Positions 24,689 to 33,943 of a stretch of DNA of 41,090 nt are shown here, piece by piece. The stretch is from Clostridia bacterium. GTDB taxonomy: Bacteria > Bacillota > Clostridia > Oscillospirales > CAG-272. The notes beneath the pieces are model-generated. The model was not told the origin of the DNA and made no database searches. It was given only the letters and a program-made list of their open reading frames with translations. How positions within the stretch are numbered: the stretch's first letter is position 1; each line of letters starts with the position of its first letter. The translations under genes and the position numbers were made by a program. The stretch lies in the NCBI GenBank assembly GCA_017452475.1, contig JAFTMJ010000042.1:1-41090 (forward strand), written 5' to 3'.

Positions 24689-26836
24689 TTATGCTACTGT
24701 AGGATTTAAAATTGCATAAACCTCATTGTATGAGTTGCCAACAGAGGTCTCGCTTGTTGCGTCATTGTGGAGATAGAAAATCTTACCGCCGTCAACAACA
24801 TAGCCGTTAAATGCAATTTTAGTGTCCAGATTACCTGCGTCAATGCCTGTAACCTTAATGTCAAAATAGTTATGAACTACTGAAAGCTCGCCGTTTGAAT
24901 TCTTGCTAATAGGAGCAAAAATTACATTGGTGTCAGCCACAACCTCACCCTCAACTACGCTGATTGGGTTAGCCTTACCAACAGATGCCACAACACCAAA
25001 GGCAAAGTCATCACTGAATGGTGCGTATGCCTTAATTGCCTCCATATTTACATAGAAGCCCTGAGTTACAGAGTAGCAGCCATTTTTGTCCGCAAACTCG
25101 CTTACCGCAAAGCCCTTCCAAATAAACAGCTCAGCAACGCCGTCATCTACAACGCAGTAGCTGCATCCAAGGTTTTCGCAGGAAACGGTCTTTGTGCCCT
25201 TCTTTGTATAATCAGCGTATACAAGGCTTTCCAAATATGCGTGAATTTGTGTTGATTTTTGAACATACTTCAAGCAAACCTCACACTTGTCAGCACAAGC
25301 GCTCACCTCATAAAGTGTGTGGTTGCCTGTTGCAGGAGCAACATCGTTTGCAACGCGGTCGCAAAGCACGCAGGTATTCTTGGTAACACCGTCAACTCCG
25401 CAGTTAGGCAAGCTTAAAACCTCTACCAAATCATAGTGAACACCCGCATCCATATGACCCTGTCTGTCAAATGGGAGAATAGGTGTAAATGCCTGTTGTA
25501 CTTTTCCGTCTATGCTGTTGGAACGGATACCGTAGCAAAACTCAACATCATCGCCATTGCAGAAATAAATTTCAAAAGAATCTGTGTTAACATATTGCAA
25601 TACGTTTCCGTTAGCGTCAGTATCCTTCAGCTTGTTATCAGAAGCAGGGAAGTTCGCATCGCCCATAGTGATTGTCAACGTGCCGCTTTCCTTCAATGTT
25701 ATCGCATTTCCCGCAGGGTTTGTTGTAGCAATAAAGGCAAGACTACCGTCAGAAAGAGTAACAGTTGTAACAAAATTACCGTTCAAATCAGAATAATCGT
25801 TCTTAGTAAGAATGATCCTAAGCTTTCCTGAGCTTGTTTGACGATATTGACCTAATTGAATATTTGTCATCTTACCAAGGAAAACAAGGGTAAGACCGTT
25901 TGGATAATTTACCTTACCTTCAGCAAAGGCGTGTGATGTACTTAACTCTGTAAATCCTTCCGGGAAATATAAGGTGCTATTTGATTTTTTAGCGCCGGTC
26001 AAGAAATGGAAGCCTACGCTCTTTAAGTTTGTTGGCAAAAAATCACTGGCAAAATACATATTCTCGCACATATAAAAGCACTGGCTACCAAAGGACTCAA
26101 TTGTATCAGGCAATGTTACCTTTCCAAGCGCAGTACAGTTCGCAAAGCAAGAGTTGCCTAATTTATTAACATTTCTCGTTGTCAAGTCTACGCTTTTTAA
26201 ATTTAAACATCCGTCAAACAAGCGGTCCTGTGACAAATCAAGCACAGCATCCGAGCCTGCGGGGAATTCAATTGTTTCAAGGGTATCAATGCTAAAAAAT
26301 CCATAAGTACCTATTGATGTAAGATTCTTAGAGAAAACAACCTTTTTAAGCTTCATTCTAACGCTTCCTTGGTCATCTCTAAACGCGTGACCACCCACAG
26401 ATGTAATTGAATCGGGCATTACAAGCTCAACTACATTTGCTTCCTTCGGGTTGAATCCAAAATATCCGCTTTTAATAGTTGTCAAGCCGTTTGGCAATTC
26501 AATTTTATAAATTGCGCCCAACTCATAGCTCTTACCTGTTTTTTCGTTAACGAAGCTATAATCAAAGCCGTTAATATAAGCTTCTGAGATAGCGCCGTCC
26601 TTTACGGTGATACTATACTTCAAAATATAGTACGCAGGGTAAGCGGTATAGGTGCCGTCACCGTTGTCCAAAACCACCTTTGAGGTTTTGTCTGTCATAA
26701 GCTGGTAGTTGCCTGTGTACCAGGATGGGTCACCAAGGTTATCAACAGTAGTATACTCCTCAGCATTTACCGCAAATGCAAAAAGTGTACATAAAACCAC
26801 AGCCAAAATTAATGTGAGCAAAAGTCTTTTTTTCAT
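24689..26836 (-). CDS. Secreted BspA-like leucine-rich repeat protein
   Basis: Start chosen at 26836 (MKKRLLLTLILAVVLCTLF), which has AAAGGAGAG just upstream; a longer frame begins at 26878 but lacks a site. The 715-residue protein has a Sec signal peptide ending near AFAVNAEE. Residues 90-330 carry LRR_5 motifs such as LTSIGTYGFFSIDTLETIEF and LGNSCFANCTALGKVTLPDT. A Cys-containing stretch follows at roughly 480-590 (CGVDGVTKNTCVLCDRV, CADKCEVCLKYV), related to the repeats of the lipoprotein at 12226. No membrane anchor or sortase signal is seen, so it is probably released or held non-covalently. It forms an operon with the 58-residue gene and is divergent from an AraC regulator. Confidence 0.87.
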   Translation of the reverse strand: MKKRLLLTLILAVVLCTLFAFAVNAEEYTTVDNLGDPSWYTGNYQLMTDKTSKVVLDNGDGTYTAYPAYYILKYSITVKDGAISEAYINGFDYSFVNEKTGKSYELGAIYKIELPNGLTTIKSGYFGFNPKEANVVELVMPDSITSVGGHAFRDDQGSVRMKLKKVVFSKNLTSIGTYGFFSIDTLETIEFPAGSDAVLDLSQDRLFDGCLNLKSVDLTTRNVNKLGNSCFANCTALGKVTLPDTIESFGSQCFYMCENMYFASDFLPTNLKSVGFHFLTGAKKSNSTLYFPEGFTELSTSHAFAEGKVNYPNGLTLVFLGKMTNIQLGQYRQTSSGKLRIILTKNDYSDLNGNFVTTVTLSDGSLAFIATTNPAGNAITLKESGTLTITMGDANFPASDNKLKDTDANGNVLQYVNTDSFEIYFCNGDDVEFCYGIRSNSIDGKVQQAFTPILPFDRQGHMDAGVHYDLVEVLSLPNCGVDGVTKNTCVLCDRVANDVAPATGNHTLYEVSACADKCEVCLKYVQKSTQIHAYLESLVYADYTKKGTKTVSCENLGCSYCVVDDGVAELFIWKGFAVSEFADKNGCYSVTQGFYVNMEAIKAYAPFSDDFAFGVVASVGKANPISVVEGEVVADTNVIFAPISKNSNGELSVVHNYFDIKVTGIDAGNLDTKIAFNGYVVDGGKIFYLHNDATSETSVGNSYNEVYAILNPTVA

Positions 26837-26911
26837 TTTTTCTCTCCTTTTCAAAAGTATTATTTGACTTTGTCGCAATTATATGATACTATATATTTGC
26901 GGACATATAAA

Positions 26912-26946
26912 GTGAATATTTAACCGAAAAGTAGTATTATTTAACC
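26912..26946 (+). promoter_or_regulatory. Direct repeats over a possible araC-type promoter
   Basis: TATTTAACC occurs at 26917-26925 and 26938-26946, a period of 21 bases or two helical turns. GTGAAT (26912-26917), 17 bases, TATTAT (26935-26940) could be the promoter of the regulator, which the repeats overlap. AraC-family proteins bind such spaced direct repeats, so autoregulation is plausible but inferred. Confidence 0.45.
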
Positions 26947-26959
26947 AAAGGAGTAAGAA

Positions 26960-27814
26960 ATGAAGGAAGTATTTCATTACCTTAACTTAAGCTCACTAAA
27001 AAGCGGTCAAACCACTGAAGACAGCAGATTTTCCTTGGAAAGAGAGCTGTTGGTGAACTGCGCAGGAAGCATAAATACGCGCAGGCCTCATAAAAGCAAC
27101 GTTGCGGGCGGCAGGGCGGATTACTACCTTATTTATGTCACCGAGGGCAGTCTTTTCTTTAACAGCTGCGGCAAAAGTGTATACCTCGAGCCCTTTGATG
27201 CTATCGTGCTTCCCCCCAACACTCCTTATTTTCAAAGTCTTGATAAAAATGGGGAGCTGAACTATTTATGGGCGCATTTTACGGGTAGCAACACAGAGAG
27301 TATTCTAAAGCAATTTGGAATTAAGCCCTTCCCATACATACACAAGGTCAGCCAAAAGAACCACCTGCAAACAAGGTTTCAACGCCTTTTTGACTGCTTC
27401 TTAAAAAGAGATAAATTCTTGGAAAGGGACCTTTCCGCCTCCCTTGAAAAGCTGCTCATTGAGCTGGCAAGGGGAATAAGCAACTGCGAAAGCCCACGGA
27501 TCAGCCTATCCAAATCCATAAATTACATAAACAACTACTACAATACAAGCATAAAAATCCCCGACCTTGCAAAAATGGACGGGCTTAGTGTAACTCAATA
27601 CAACCTTAACTTCAAGGCGCAAATGGGTATGCCACCCACAAAATACATAATCAAACTCCGTATGGATACCGCAATCGAGCTTATGGCAAGCAGCGACTTA
27701 CCCGTGTGCCAAATCGGGGAAATGTGTGGGTACGATGATTACAACTTTTTTGCCAAGGTTTTCAAGGCATACACAGGGCTTTCTCCCAAAAAATATATGG
27801 AAACTATTCTTTAA
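26960..27814 (+). CDS. AraC-family transcriptional regulator
   Basis: The 284-residue protein has an N-terminal cupin-like sensing half (YYLIYVTEGSLFF, LPPNTPYFQSL, LWAHFTGSN) and a C-terminal double helix-turn-helix starting near residue 185. The second HTH contains ICQIGEMCGYDDYNFFAK-like sequence (VCQIGEMCGYDDYNFFAKVF) and ends LSPKKYMETIL, the AraC signature. Such regulators usually respond to a sugar or other small ligand. It diverges from the secreted LRR operon with 123 bases between starts, and so may control it. Ribosome binding site AAAGGAG at 26947-26953. Confidence 0.92.
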   Translation: MKEVFHYLNLSSLKSGQTTEDSRFSLERELLVNCAGSINTRRPHKSNVAGGRADYYLIYVTEGSLFFNSCGKSVYLEPFDAIVLPPNTPYFQSLDKNGELNYLWAHFTGSNTESILKQFGIKPFPYIHKVSQKNHLQTRFQRLFDCFLKRDKFLERDLSASLEKLLIELARGISNCESPRISLSKSINYINNYYNTSIKIPDLAKMDGLSVTQYNLNFKAQMGMPPTKYIIKLRMDTAIELMASSDLPVCQIGEMCGYDDYNFFAKVFKAYTGLSPKKYMETIL

Positions 27815-27854
27815 AAGCAGACACAGGGTCAAAAAGCAAGTGCAATGACAGTAA

Positions 27855-27902
27855 AAAACAGACACGGGGTCGGTAAAAATTCGACCCTGTGTCTGTTTTT
27901 AT
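27855..27902. terminator. Terminator after the AraC gene
   Basis: AAAACAGACACGGGGTCG (27855-27872) pairs with 27882-27899 and a T run follows. The A run on the left arm lets it also end the convergent alcohol dehydrogenase transcript, whose last codons overlap it. A partial copy of the arm, CAGACACAGGGTC, lies just upstream at 27818-27830. Confidence 0.8.
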
Positions 27903-29002
27903 AGCAAGCTATTTTTATAAATTTCTATTTCAAGCTCCTTTGTAACAGGATAAGGACAAGAGGCAACATTCCGCGCCTTAATGGAAATTTCAGACCAAGC
28001 AATAAGCTCATCTTCTGCAAAGTCCTGCTCCCTTGGCAAAATTTGCTCAAGGTATTCCTTTAGCTCACCTAAGCCTTCAAGTCCAAGAGCATAAATACAC
28101 TGCGCCATTCTCTTTTTGTCTACTCTTTTTAGATACTCATATAAAAGATATCCGTTTGCCATACCGTGGGGTATATCCTTGAAATATGTCAGCTGATAGC
28201 CCATTGAGTGGACAATTGTTGTGCCCGTTTGGGAAATAACCATTCCGCCAAGGGTGGACGCCCACAAAAGCTCCGTACAGGAGCAAGTATCAAAGCTGCC
28301 GTCTTTCAGCTTATCTAAGTGCCTGCCGATAATTCTTAACCCCTCAAGCGCCATATAGTCACTGCTTGGGGATGCTTTTTTATTGGTGTATCCCTCAATC
28401 AAATGGCACATAGCATCCACCACCGTGTTTCTTGCCACCTGCAAGGGCAAATTCACCGTATATCTACCGTCCAAAAAGGCAGTTTTGAAAAAACAATCCA
28501 CACAGGTAAAGCTTTTTTTGGTTTTTTCCTTATGCAAGGTGAGTATAGAATAGGGCGTTACCTCAGAGCCTGTGCCTGCAGTTGTGGGAATAGCCACCAT
28601 TGGCAAGGGCTTGTTTTTATATTCTCCCTTAAATATATCGTATAGCTCAAAGTCACTACCGTCTTTCGGCTCGTTTGTCGCATAAACCGAGATCGCCTTT
28701 GCCCCGTCCATTGGGGAGCCGCCGCCCACTGCGATTATAAAGTCACAGCCGCATTCACGGGCGAATTTTCCGCCCTCAGCCATGGACTCAATGTCAGGGT
28801 TGTTTTCCACTTTATCGTACACGTGGTAGGGGATTTTGTTCTTTTCAAGCACCTTTGTCACATCGTCAAGAGCGCCCGAGCGCTTGCCCGAGGTTTTGCC
28901 CGTAACTATCAATGCACGTCCCCCGAGGATTAGCTCGCTTTCGTTTTCCTTAACGCAATTTTCACCAACTATTATTTTTGTCGGCATATGGAATTTATAC
29001 AT
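27899..29002 (-). CDS. Iron-containing alcohol dehydrogenase
   Basis: A 367-residue group III (Fe-ADH) protein. The N-terminal NAD(P)-binding domain has IIAVGGGSPMDGAKAI and PTTAGTGSEVTPYSI. Metal ligands are expected from D and H in VVDAMCHLIEGY, H in TTIVHSMGY and H in DIPHGMANG, all present. Length is typical of short Fe-ADHs. These cytoplasmic enzymes reduce aldehydes or ketones in fermentation; candidate substrates include butanal, propanediol aldehydes and lactaldehyde, and the exact one is not readable. It has its own promoter, divergent from fumC. Confidence 0.92.
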   Translation of the reverse strand: MYKFHMPTKIIVGENCVKENESELILGGRALIVTGKTSGKRSGALDDVTKVLEKNKIPYHVYDKVENNPDIESMAEGGKFARECGCDFIIAVGGGSPMDGAKAISVYATNEPKDGSDFELYDIFKGEYKNKPLPMVAIPTTAGTGSEVTPYSILTLHKEKTKKSFTCVDCFFKTAFLDGRYTVNLPLQVARNTVVDAMCHLIEGYTNKKASPSSDYMALEGLRIIGRHLDKLKDGSFDTCSCTELLWASTLGGMVISQTGTTIVHSMGYQLTYFKDIPHGMANGYLLYEYLKRVDKKRMAQCIYALGLEGLGELKEYLEQILPREQDFAEDELIAWSEISIKARNVASCPYPVTKELEIEIYKNSLL

Positions 29003-29019
29003 ACTATCACCTCACATCT

Positions 29020-29048
29020 ATATTACTATAAATAACAACAAATGTCAA
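29020..29048 (-). promoter_or_regulatory. Promoter of the alcohol dehydrogenase gene
   Basis: On the minus strand TTGACA (29043-29048), 17 bases, TAATAT (29020-29025). Its -35 is seven bases from the -35 of the divergent fumC promoter. Confidence 0.7.
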
Positions 29049-29055
29049 ATATAAC

Positions 29056-29084
29056 TTGAAAATGCATATTAGGTGTGATAAAAT
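29056..29084 (+). promoter_or_regulatory. Extended -10 promoter of fumC
   Basis: TTGAAA (29056-29061), 17 bases, TAAAAT (29079-29084) preceded by TGA. Confidence 0.7.
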
Positions 29085-29113
29085 AAAACATATTATCTAA
29101 GTGAGGTGTTACT

Positions 29114-30484
29114 GTGGATTACCGTATCGAACACGATTCTATGGGAGAGGTTTTGGTACCTTGTGATAAATATTGGGGCGCGCAAACACAGCGCAGCCTT
29201 GAAAATTTTAAGATTGGCACTGAAAAAATGCCAACGGAAATTATTTCTGCCCTTGCAATCTTAAAAAGAGCTTGTGCGCAGGCAAACCGCGCCCTAAAGC
29301 CGGAGAAAATGACAGAAGAAAAGCTTAACGCCATCGAGGCTGCCTGCCGTGAAATAGTGGATGGCAAGCTGAATGGCCATTTTCCCTTGGCAGTTTGGCA
29401 AACAGGCAGCGGCACACAAACAAATATGAATTTGAACGAGGTTGTTGCCAACCGCGGTAACGAAATTTTGGGCAAGAAGCTTTTGCACCCAAACGATGAC
29501 ATAAATATGTCCCAATCCTCAAACGACACCTTTCCTACCGCTATGCATATTTCTGCGGTGCTATCCATAAAGGGTAAGCTGCTTCCCGCCGTACGCACTC
29601 TTGTTAACACCTTAAAAAGGCTCGAGAAGGAAAATGAGGGAATTGTTAAAAGCGGCAGAACCCATTTGCAGGACGCAACGCCCATTTCCTTCAGTCAGGA
29701 AATAAGCGGCTGGCGCTCCTCTCTTGAAAAGGATGCTTATATGATAGAGCTTTCCCTAACGCCCTTAAGCGGGTTGGCTATCGGTGCAACCGCGGTGGGT
29801 ACAGGGCTAAATGCTCCTTGTGGCTTTGATAGTCTTGTGTGCGAGTCAATTTCCAAAACAACAGGCGTTGAATTTAGGGCTGAGGAGAATAAATTCCACG
29901 CGCTTTCCTCCAAGGGTGAGCTTGTAAACGCCCACGGAGCATTAAAAGCGCTCGCTTGCGACCTTATGAAAATTGCAAATGACATTAGGTGGCTCTCCAG
30001 CGGTCCTCGCTGTGGCTTAGGGGAAATTACCATTCCTGAAAACGAGCCGGGCTCCTCAATTATGCCGGGCAAGGTTAACCCCACCCAGTGTGAGGCGGTG
30101 ACTATGGTTTGCGTGCAGGTTATGGCAAACGACAGTGCCGTTTCTATGTGCGCCTCCCAGGGCAATTTCCAGCTTAATGTGTTTATGCCCGTTTGTATAA
30201 ACAGCTTCTTACAGTCCGTCAGGCTTTTGGCTGACGCCTGCATTTCCTTTGAGAAAAACTGTGTCTGCGGCATTAAGGCTAATAGAGAAAAAATGCACGC
30301 AAACCTGCACAATTCCCTTATGCTTGCAACCGCATTAAACCCATACATTGGGTACGAAAATGCGGCTAAGGTGGTTCATTTGGCGCACAAAAAAGGCGGT
30401 TCCCTTAAATCCGCCTGCATAGAGCTTAGATTCCTTACCGAGGAGGAATTTGACAAATACTTTCAGCCGGAAAAAATGATATAA
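29114..30484 (+). CDS. fumC: Class II fumarate hydratase
   Basis: A 456-residue enzyme starting at a GTG (29114) that follows GTGAGG. The family signature GSSIMPGKVNP begins at residue 313 and carries the catalytic Ser loop. Other conserved blocks are GSGTQTNMNLNEVVANRG, SQSSNDTFPTAMH and GRTHLQDATPI with the His that acts as a general base partner. Length and motifs fit the oxygen-stable, iron-free fumarase rather than aspartase or argininosuccinate lyase. It interconverts fumarate and malate in the cytoplasm. Monocistronic. Confidence 0.95.
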   Translation: MDYRIEHDSMGEVLVPCDKYWGAQTQRSLENFKIGTEKMPTEIISALAILKRACAQANRALKPEKMTEEKLNAIEAACREIVDGKLNGHFPLAVWQTGSGTQTNMNLNEVVANRGNEILGKKLLHPNDDINMSQSSNDTFPTAMHISAVLSIKGKLLPAVRTLVNTLKRLEKENEGIVKSGRTHLQDATPISFSQEISGWRSSLEKDAYMIELSLTPLSGLAIGATAVGTGLNAPCGFDSLVCESISKTTGVEFRAEENKFHALSSKGELVNAHGALKALACDLMKIANDIRWLSSGPRCGLGEITIPENEPGSSIMPGKVNPTQCEAVTMVCVQVMANDSAVSMCASQGNFQLNVFMPVCINSFLQSVRLLADACISFEKNCVCGIKANREKMHANLHNSLMLATALNPYIGYENAAKVVHLAHKKGGSLKSACIELRFLTEEEFDKYFQPEKMI

Positions 30485-30531
30485 TTGCTGTAAAAAAAGC
30501 AAGATTATAGGAAAACAAGCATAGTAAATTC

Positions 30532-30560
30532 AAGAGGGCGAAAACGCCCTCTTTTATTTA
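30532..30560 (+). terminator. Terminator of fumC
   Basis: AAGAGGGCG (30532-30540) and CGCCCTCTT (30545-30553) with an AAAA loop, followed by a T-rich tail. Confidence 0.85.
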
Positions 30561-30583
30561 TTTTTTATTTTCTCATTTTAGGC

Positions 30584-30612
30584 TTGACAAATTGTGATAA
30601 GAGTATTACAAT
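30584..30612 (+). promoter_or_regulatory. Promoter of the antiporter gene
   Basis: TTGACA (30584-30589), 17 bases, TACAAT (30607-30612). Confidence 0.8.
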
Positions 30613-30650
30613 AGATAAGGTTTTAAAAAAATAACAAAGAAGGCGTTTTT

Positions 30651-31949
30651 ATGGAAATTCTATTTAGCTTATCTATTGCACTGTTTGCAGGTCTTTTGCT
30701 TTCCCGCTTGGCAAAGCTTGTTAAGCTTCCTGCCGTTACCGCATACTTGGTTGCGGGCATACTTGTGGGTCCCTTCTGCTTAGGTGCCTTCGGCATTCAA
30801 GGCCTCGGCTTTACCGAGCTTGATATGGCGACAAAGCAGTTTTCAATAATTTCCGATGTTGCCCTTGGCTTCATCGCATTCTCTATCGGTAACGAGTTCC
30901 GTATGAGTGAGCTTAAGCACATTGGTAAAAAGGCAACAGTTATCGGTATTTTCCAAGCGGTTTTCACCACCATTGTGGTTGATGCGGCGCTTATTGCACT
31001 TTCATTCATCATTCCAAACAATGTGTTCTCAATTGAGGCGGCAATCATTCTCGGCGCAGTTGCCTCAGCCACTGCCCCTGCCGCAACCCTTATGGTTGTT
31101 AAGCAATATAAGGCAAAGGGTCCTGTTACAAGCACACTCCTCCCCGTTGTCGCTCTTGACGATGCGGTTGGCTTGGTGCTGTTCTCCATTTCCTTTGGTA
31201 TTGCAAACGCAATCCACTATCAAAGGGCGGATGTGGTTTCCATTATTGTTGAGCCCCTTTTGGAGGTTGTTCTTTCCATCATCTTGGGCGCGCTTATGGG
31301 TCTTATCTTCACCTTTATCGAAAGGTTCTTCCACTCCCGTTCAAAGCGCCTTTCCGTTTCCGTTGCATTCGTTTTTGCAACCGTTGCAATCTCAATGCTC
31401 AACTTCCACATCGGTTCACTCCACGTGACCTTCTCACCACTCCTCAGCTGTATGATGCTTGGCACAATCTTCTGCAACATTTGTGACTTCTCCGCAGAGC
31501 TTATGGATAGGTTAGACCGTTGGACAGGTCCTATTTATGTTCTTTTCTTCGTGCTTAGCGGCGCAGAGCTGGAGCTTTCCGTATTTACAGAGGGAATTGT
31601 CCTTCTTATCGGCTTTAGCTACATCGTTTTCCGTTGCCTTGGCAAATACTTCGGCGCAAGGCTATCAGCGGACATCTCCCACGCAGAACCAAATGTCAAA
31701 AAATATCTCGGTATCACACTTTTCCCACAGGCTGGCGTTGCCCTCGGTATGGCAATGAAGGCAATGACCTTTGGCTCAATCGGCCACTTGGTTGCAAACA
31801 TCACCCTGTTCTCCGTTCTTATTTATGAGCTTGTCGGTCCATTCCTTACAAAGGTTTCCCTGCAAAAGGCAGGAGAAATCGACCCTGAAGGAAAAACAAG
31901 CAAGCGTATCAAAAACTACAAGCGTGACGAGCATCACCCACATATATAA
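30651..31949 (+). CDS. CPA2-type cation:proton antiporter
   Basis: The 432-residue protein is almost wholly hydrophobic with about 12 membrane helices. It starts LSIALFAGLLLSRLAKLVKL followed by PAVTAYLVAGILVGP, a Kef/Nha-type opening. The core motif TLLPVVALDDAVGLVLFSI has the acidic pair expected in the ion site of electrogenic or electroneutral CPA2 exchangers. No TrkA-N nucleotide-binding domain follows, unlike KefB/C. The likely role is Na+ or K+/H+ exchange for pH and ion homeostasis. It has its own promoter and terminator. Confidence 0.9.
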   Translation: MEILFSLSIALFAGLLLSRLAKLVKLPAVTAYLVAGILVGPFCLGAFGIQGLGFTELDMATKQFSIISDVALGFIAFSIGNEFRMSELKHIGKKATVIGIFQAVFTTIVVDAALIALSFIIPNNVFSIEAAIILGAVASATAPAATLMVVKQYKAKGPVTSTLLPVVALDDAVGLVLFSISFGIANAIHYQRADVVSIIVEPLLEVVLSIILGALMGLIFTFIERFFHSRSKRLSVSVAFVFATVAISMLNFHIGSLHVTFSPLLSCMMLGTIFCNICDFSAELMDRLDRWTGPIYVLFFVLSGAELELSVFTEGIVLLIGFSYIVFRCLGKYFGARLSADISHAEPNVKKYLGITLFPQAGVALGMAMKAMTFGSIGHLVANITLFSVLIYELVGPFLTKVSLQKAGEIDPEGKTSKRIKNYKRDEHHPHI

Positions 31950-31956
31950 CAGTCAA

Positions 31957-31995
31957 AATGCACCCCAAGGGCTAAGCCTTAGGGTGCATTTTTAT
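31957..31995 (+). terminator. Terminator of the antiporter gene
   Basis: AAAATGCACCC at 31957-31967 pairs with GGGTGCATTTT and is followed by a T run. Confidence 0.8.
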
Positions 31996-31998
31996 TAA

Positions 31999-32028
31999 TA
32001 CAGGGTGGCATTTTTGCCACCCTGTATC
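31999..32028 (-). terminator. Terminator of the aromatic operon
   Basis: ATACAGGGTGGCA (31999-32011) and TGCCACCCTGTAT (32016-32028) form a perfect 13-base stem just after the aroF stop codon. The minus-strand tail has TTAATAAAAA rather than a pure T run. Confidence 0.6.
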
Positions 32029-32036
32029 TGTTTTTA

Positions 32037-33068
32037 TTATTTTCTAAGGTCTGCAATGTCAAGGATAAGTCTTTCTGTCTTTTCCCAGCCAAGGCACGGG
32101 TCAGTTATGGACTTGCCGTAAACACAGCCGTCAGGCTTCTGGTTTCCGTCCTCAATATAGGACTCAATCATAAAGCCCTTAACAAGCTTGTTTACATCCT
32201 CGTTGTGGCGTGTGGAGTGCAAAACCTCCTTTGCGATTCTAACCTGCTCCGCCCACTTCTTACCCGAGTTTGCGTGGTTAGTGTCAACAATAACACCGGG
32301 GTTTACAAGGTTTGTCTTTGCATAGGTTTCGCAAAGGCCAATCAAGTCCTCATAGTGGTAGTTTGGCAAGGACTGACCGTGCTTGTTCACATATCCGCGA
32401 AGGATTGCGTGGGTAAGCGGATTACCCTTTGTTTCAACCTCCCAGCCACGGTAAATAAAGGTGTGCGCGTGTTGTCCTGCTGTAATTGAGTTCATCATAA
32501 CCGAAATGTCACCGCCTGTTGGATTCTTCATACCAACAGGAATGTCAAGTCCGCTGGCAGTTAGGCGATGCTCCTGATTCTCAACGGAGCGCGCGCCGAT
32601 TGCAACATAGGACAAAATATCGTTTAGGTATCTGTAGTTGTATGGGTAAAGCATCTCATCAGCGCAGCTAAAGCCCGTTTCCTCCATAGCCCTCATATGC
32701 AGCTTACGGATTGCAATAAGGCCCTTTAACATATCGGGGCTTTCGTTAGGGTCCGGCTGGTGGAGCATGCCCTTGTAGCCATCACCTGTTGTTCTTGGCT
32801 TATTGGTGTAAATTCTCGGAATAATAACTATCTTATCCTTTACAACCTCCTGCACCTTCCTAAGCCTTGAAATATAGTCAAGCACCGCATCCTCTCTGTC
32901 TGCAGAGCAAGGACCGATAACAAGCACAAGCTTGTCACTTTCGCCTGTAAATACCTTTGCAATTTCCTTATCGTTCTCAGCCTTCATTTTTGCAAGGCTA
33001 TCGGACAAGGGGTACATTTCCTTTATCTCCATTGGGATTGGTAATTTTCTTTTGAAGTTCATATTCAT
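32037..33068 (-). CDS. aroF: 3-deoxy-7-phosphoheptulonate (DAHP) synthase, class I
   Basis: A 343-residue enzyme close in length to AroF/G/H. Motifs are VLVIGPCSADREDAV (PEP and metal site), PRIYTNKPRTTGDGYKG, GARSVENQEHR, GMKNPTGGDISVMMNSI and VDTNHANSGK. It condenses PEP with erythrose-4-phosphate, the first step of the shikimate pathway, in the cytoplasm. It is the last gene of the operon, 17 bases after tyrA. Which aromatic amino acid feeds back cannot be told. There is no fused chorismate mutase. Confidence 0.94.
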   Translation of the reverse strand: MNMNFKRKLPIPMEIKEMYPLSDSLAKMKAENDKEIAKVFTGESDKLVLVIGPCSADREDAVLDYISRLRKVQEVVKDKIVIIPRIYTNKPRTTGDGYKGMLHQPDPNESPDMLKGLIAIRKLHMRAMEETGFSCADEMLYPYNYRYLNDILSYVAIGARSVENQEHRLTASGLDIPVGMKNPTGGDISVMMNSITAGQHAHTFIYRGWEVETKGNPLTHAILRGYVNKHGQSLPNYHYEDLIGLCETYAKTNLVNPGVIVDTNHANSGKKWAEQVRIAKEVLHSTRHNEDVNKLVKGFMIESYIEDGNQKPDGCVYGKSITDPCLGWEKTERLILDIADLRK

Positions 33069-33085
33069 AATGTTCTTTTCCTTTG

Positions 33086-33943
33086 CTATTTCTTATCAAA
33101 GAACTCGCGCCTCTTGGTGGATGTTCTCATAATTGACTTTATTCTTTCTGTGTCGGAGCTTTCAATGGAGCTTTTAAGCTCGGTAAACTTGTCAATAAAC
33201 AAATCCATTTGGGCAAGAAGCTCTTTTTTATTCATGAGGAACAGCTCGCACCACATATCCTCATTAATTTTTGCAATTCTCGTTAAGTCCCTAAAGGAGT
33301 CACCCGTGTAGTCCACAAGATGCTCGGAATCCTTACAGGTCATAAGAGATACCGCAATACAGTGGGTAAGCTGAGAGAGGAAGCCTATCATTTCATCATG
33401 TTCCTCGGGGCTTAACTCCGCAATAGTTTTAAAGCCCAGCACCTTACCAAGGCTCTTGCACTCCTCAATTGCCTCCCTTGTATTTTTCTTTGTGGGGGTT
33501 ACTATGTAGTTCGCGTTTCTGAAAATAGATTTGTCCGCATTCTGCACACCGTAAACCTCACGGCCCGCCATTGGGTGGGCGGCAACAAATTCCACATCGG
33601 GGCGAAGCATATCCTGTATTTGGTACACTATAGCGCCCTTAACGCCCGTTACGTCCGTAAGCAGTGCGCCGGGCTTAAAATATCCTTGATATTTCTCAAG
33701 CCACTCAACAAAAACCTTTGGATAAAGGGCAAAAACCACAATATCAAAGCTCTGCACGTATTCTCGGCTCACCTCGGTGGTTCCGTGGGCAATAAGCCCC
33801 TTTTCTATTGCGTAGTCAATGGAGGATTGGCTCCTTGTTATGGCGCCAACCTCATAGCCTAAGTCCGTCAGCGCCTGCGCATATGAGCCACCGATAAGAC
33901 CAAGACCAACTATCAAAATTTTTACATCATTAATTATTTTCAC
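33086..33943 (-). CDS. tyrA: Prephenate dehydrogenase
   Basis: The 285-residue protein has the dinucleotide fold LIVGLGLIGGSYAQALTDLG at residues 9-28 and the prephenate dehydrogenase blocks LTDVTGVKG, FVAAHPMAGREVYG and LSPEEHDEMIGFLSQLTHCI. It converts prephenate to 4-hydroxyphenylpyruvate for tyrosine. No ACT or chorismate mutase domain is attached. It overlaps aroA by four bases (ATGA). Confidence 0.94.
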   Translation of the reverse strand: MKIINDVKILIVGLGLIGGSYAQALTDLGYEVGAITRSQSSIDYAIEKGLIAHGTTEVSREYVQSFDIVVFALYPKVFVEWLEKYQGYFKPGALLTDVTGVKGAIVYQIQDMLRPDVEFVAAHPMAGREVYGVQNADKSIFRNANYIVTPTKKNTREAIEECKSLGKVLGFKTIAELSPEEHDEMIGFLSQLTHCIAVSLMTCKDSEHLVDYTGDSFRDLTRIAKINEDMWCELFLMNKKELLAQMDLFIDKFTELKSSIESSDTERIKSIMRTSTKRREFFDKK

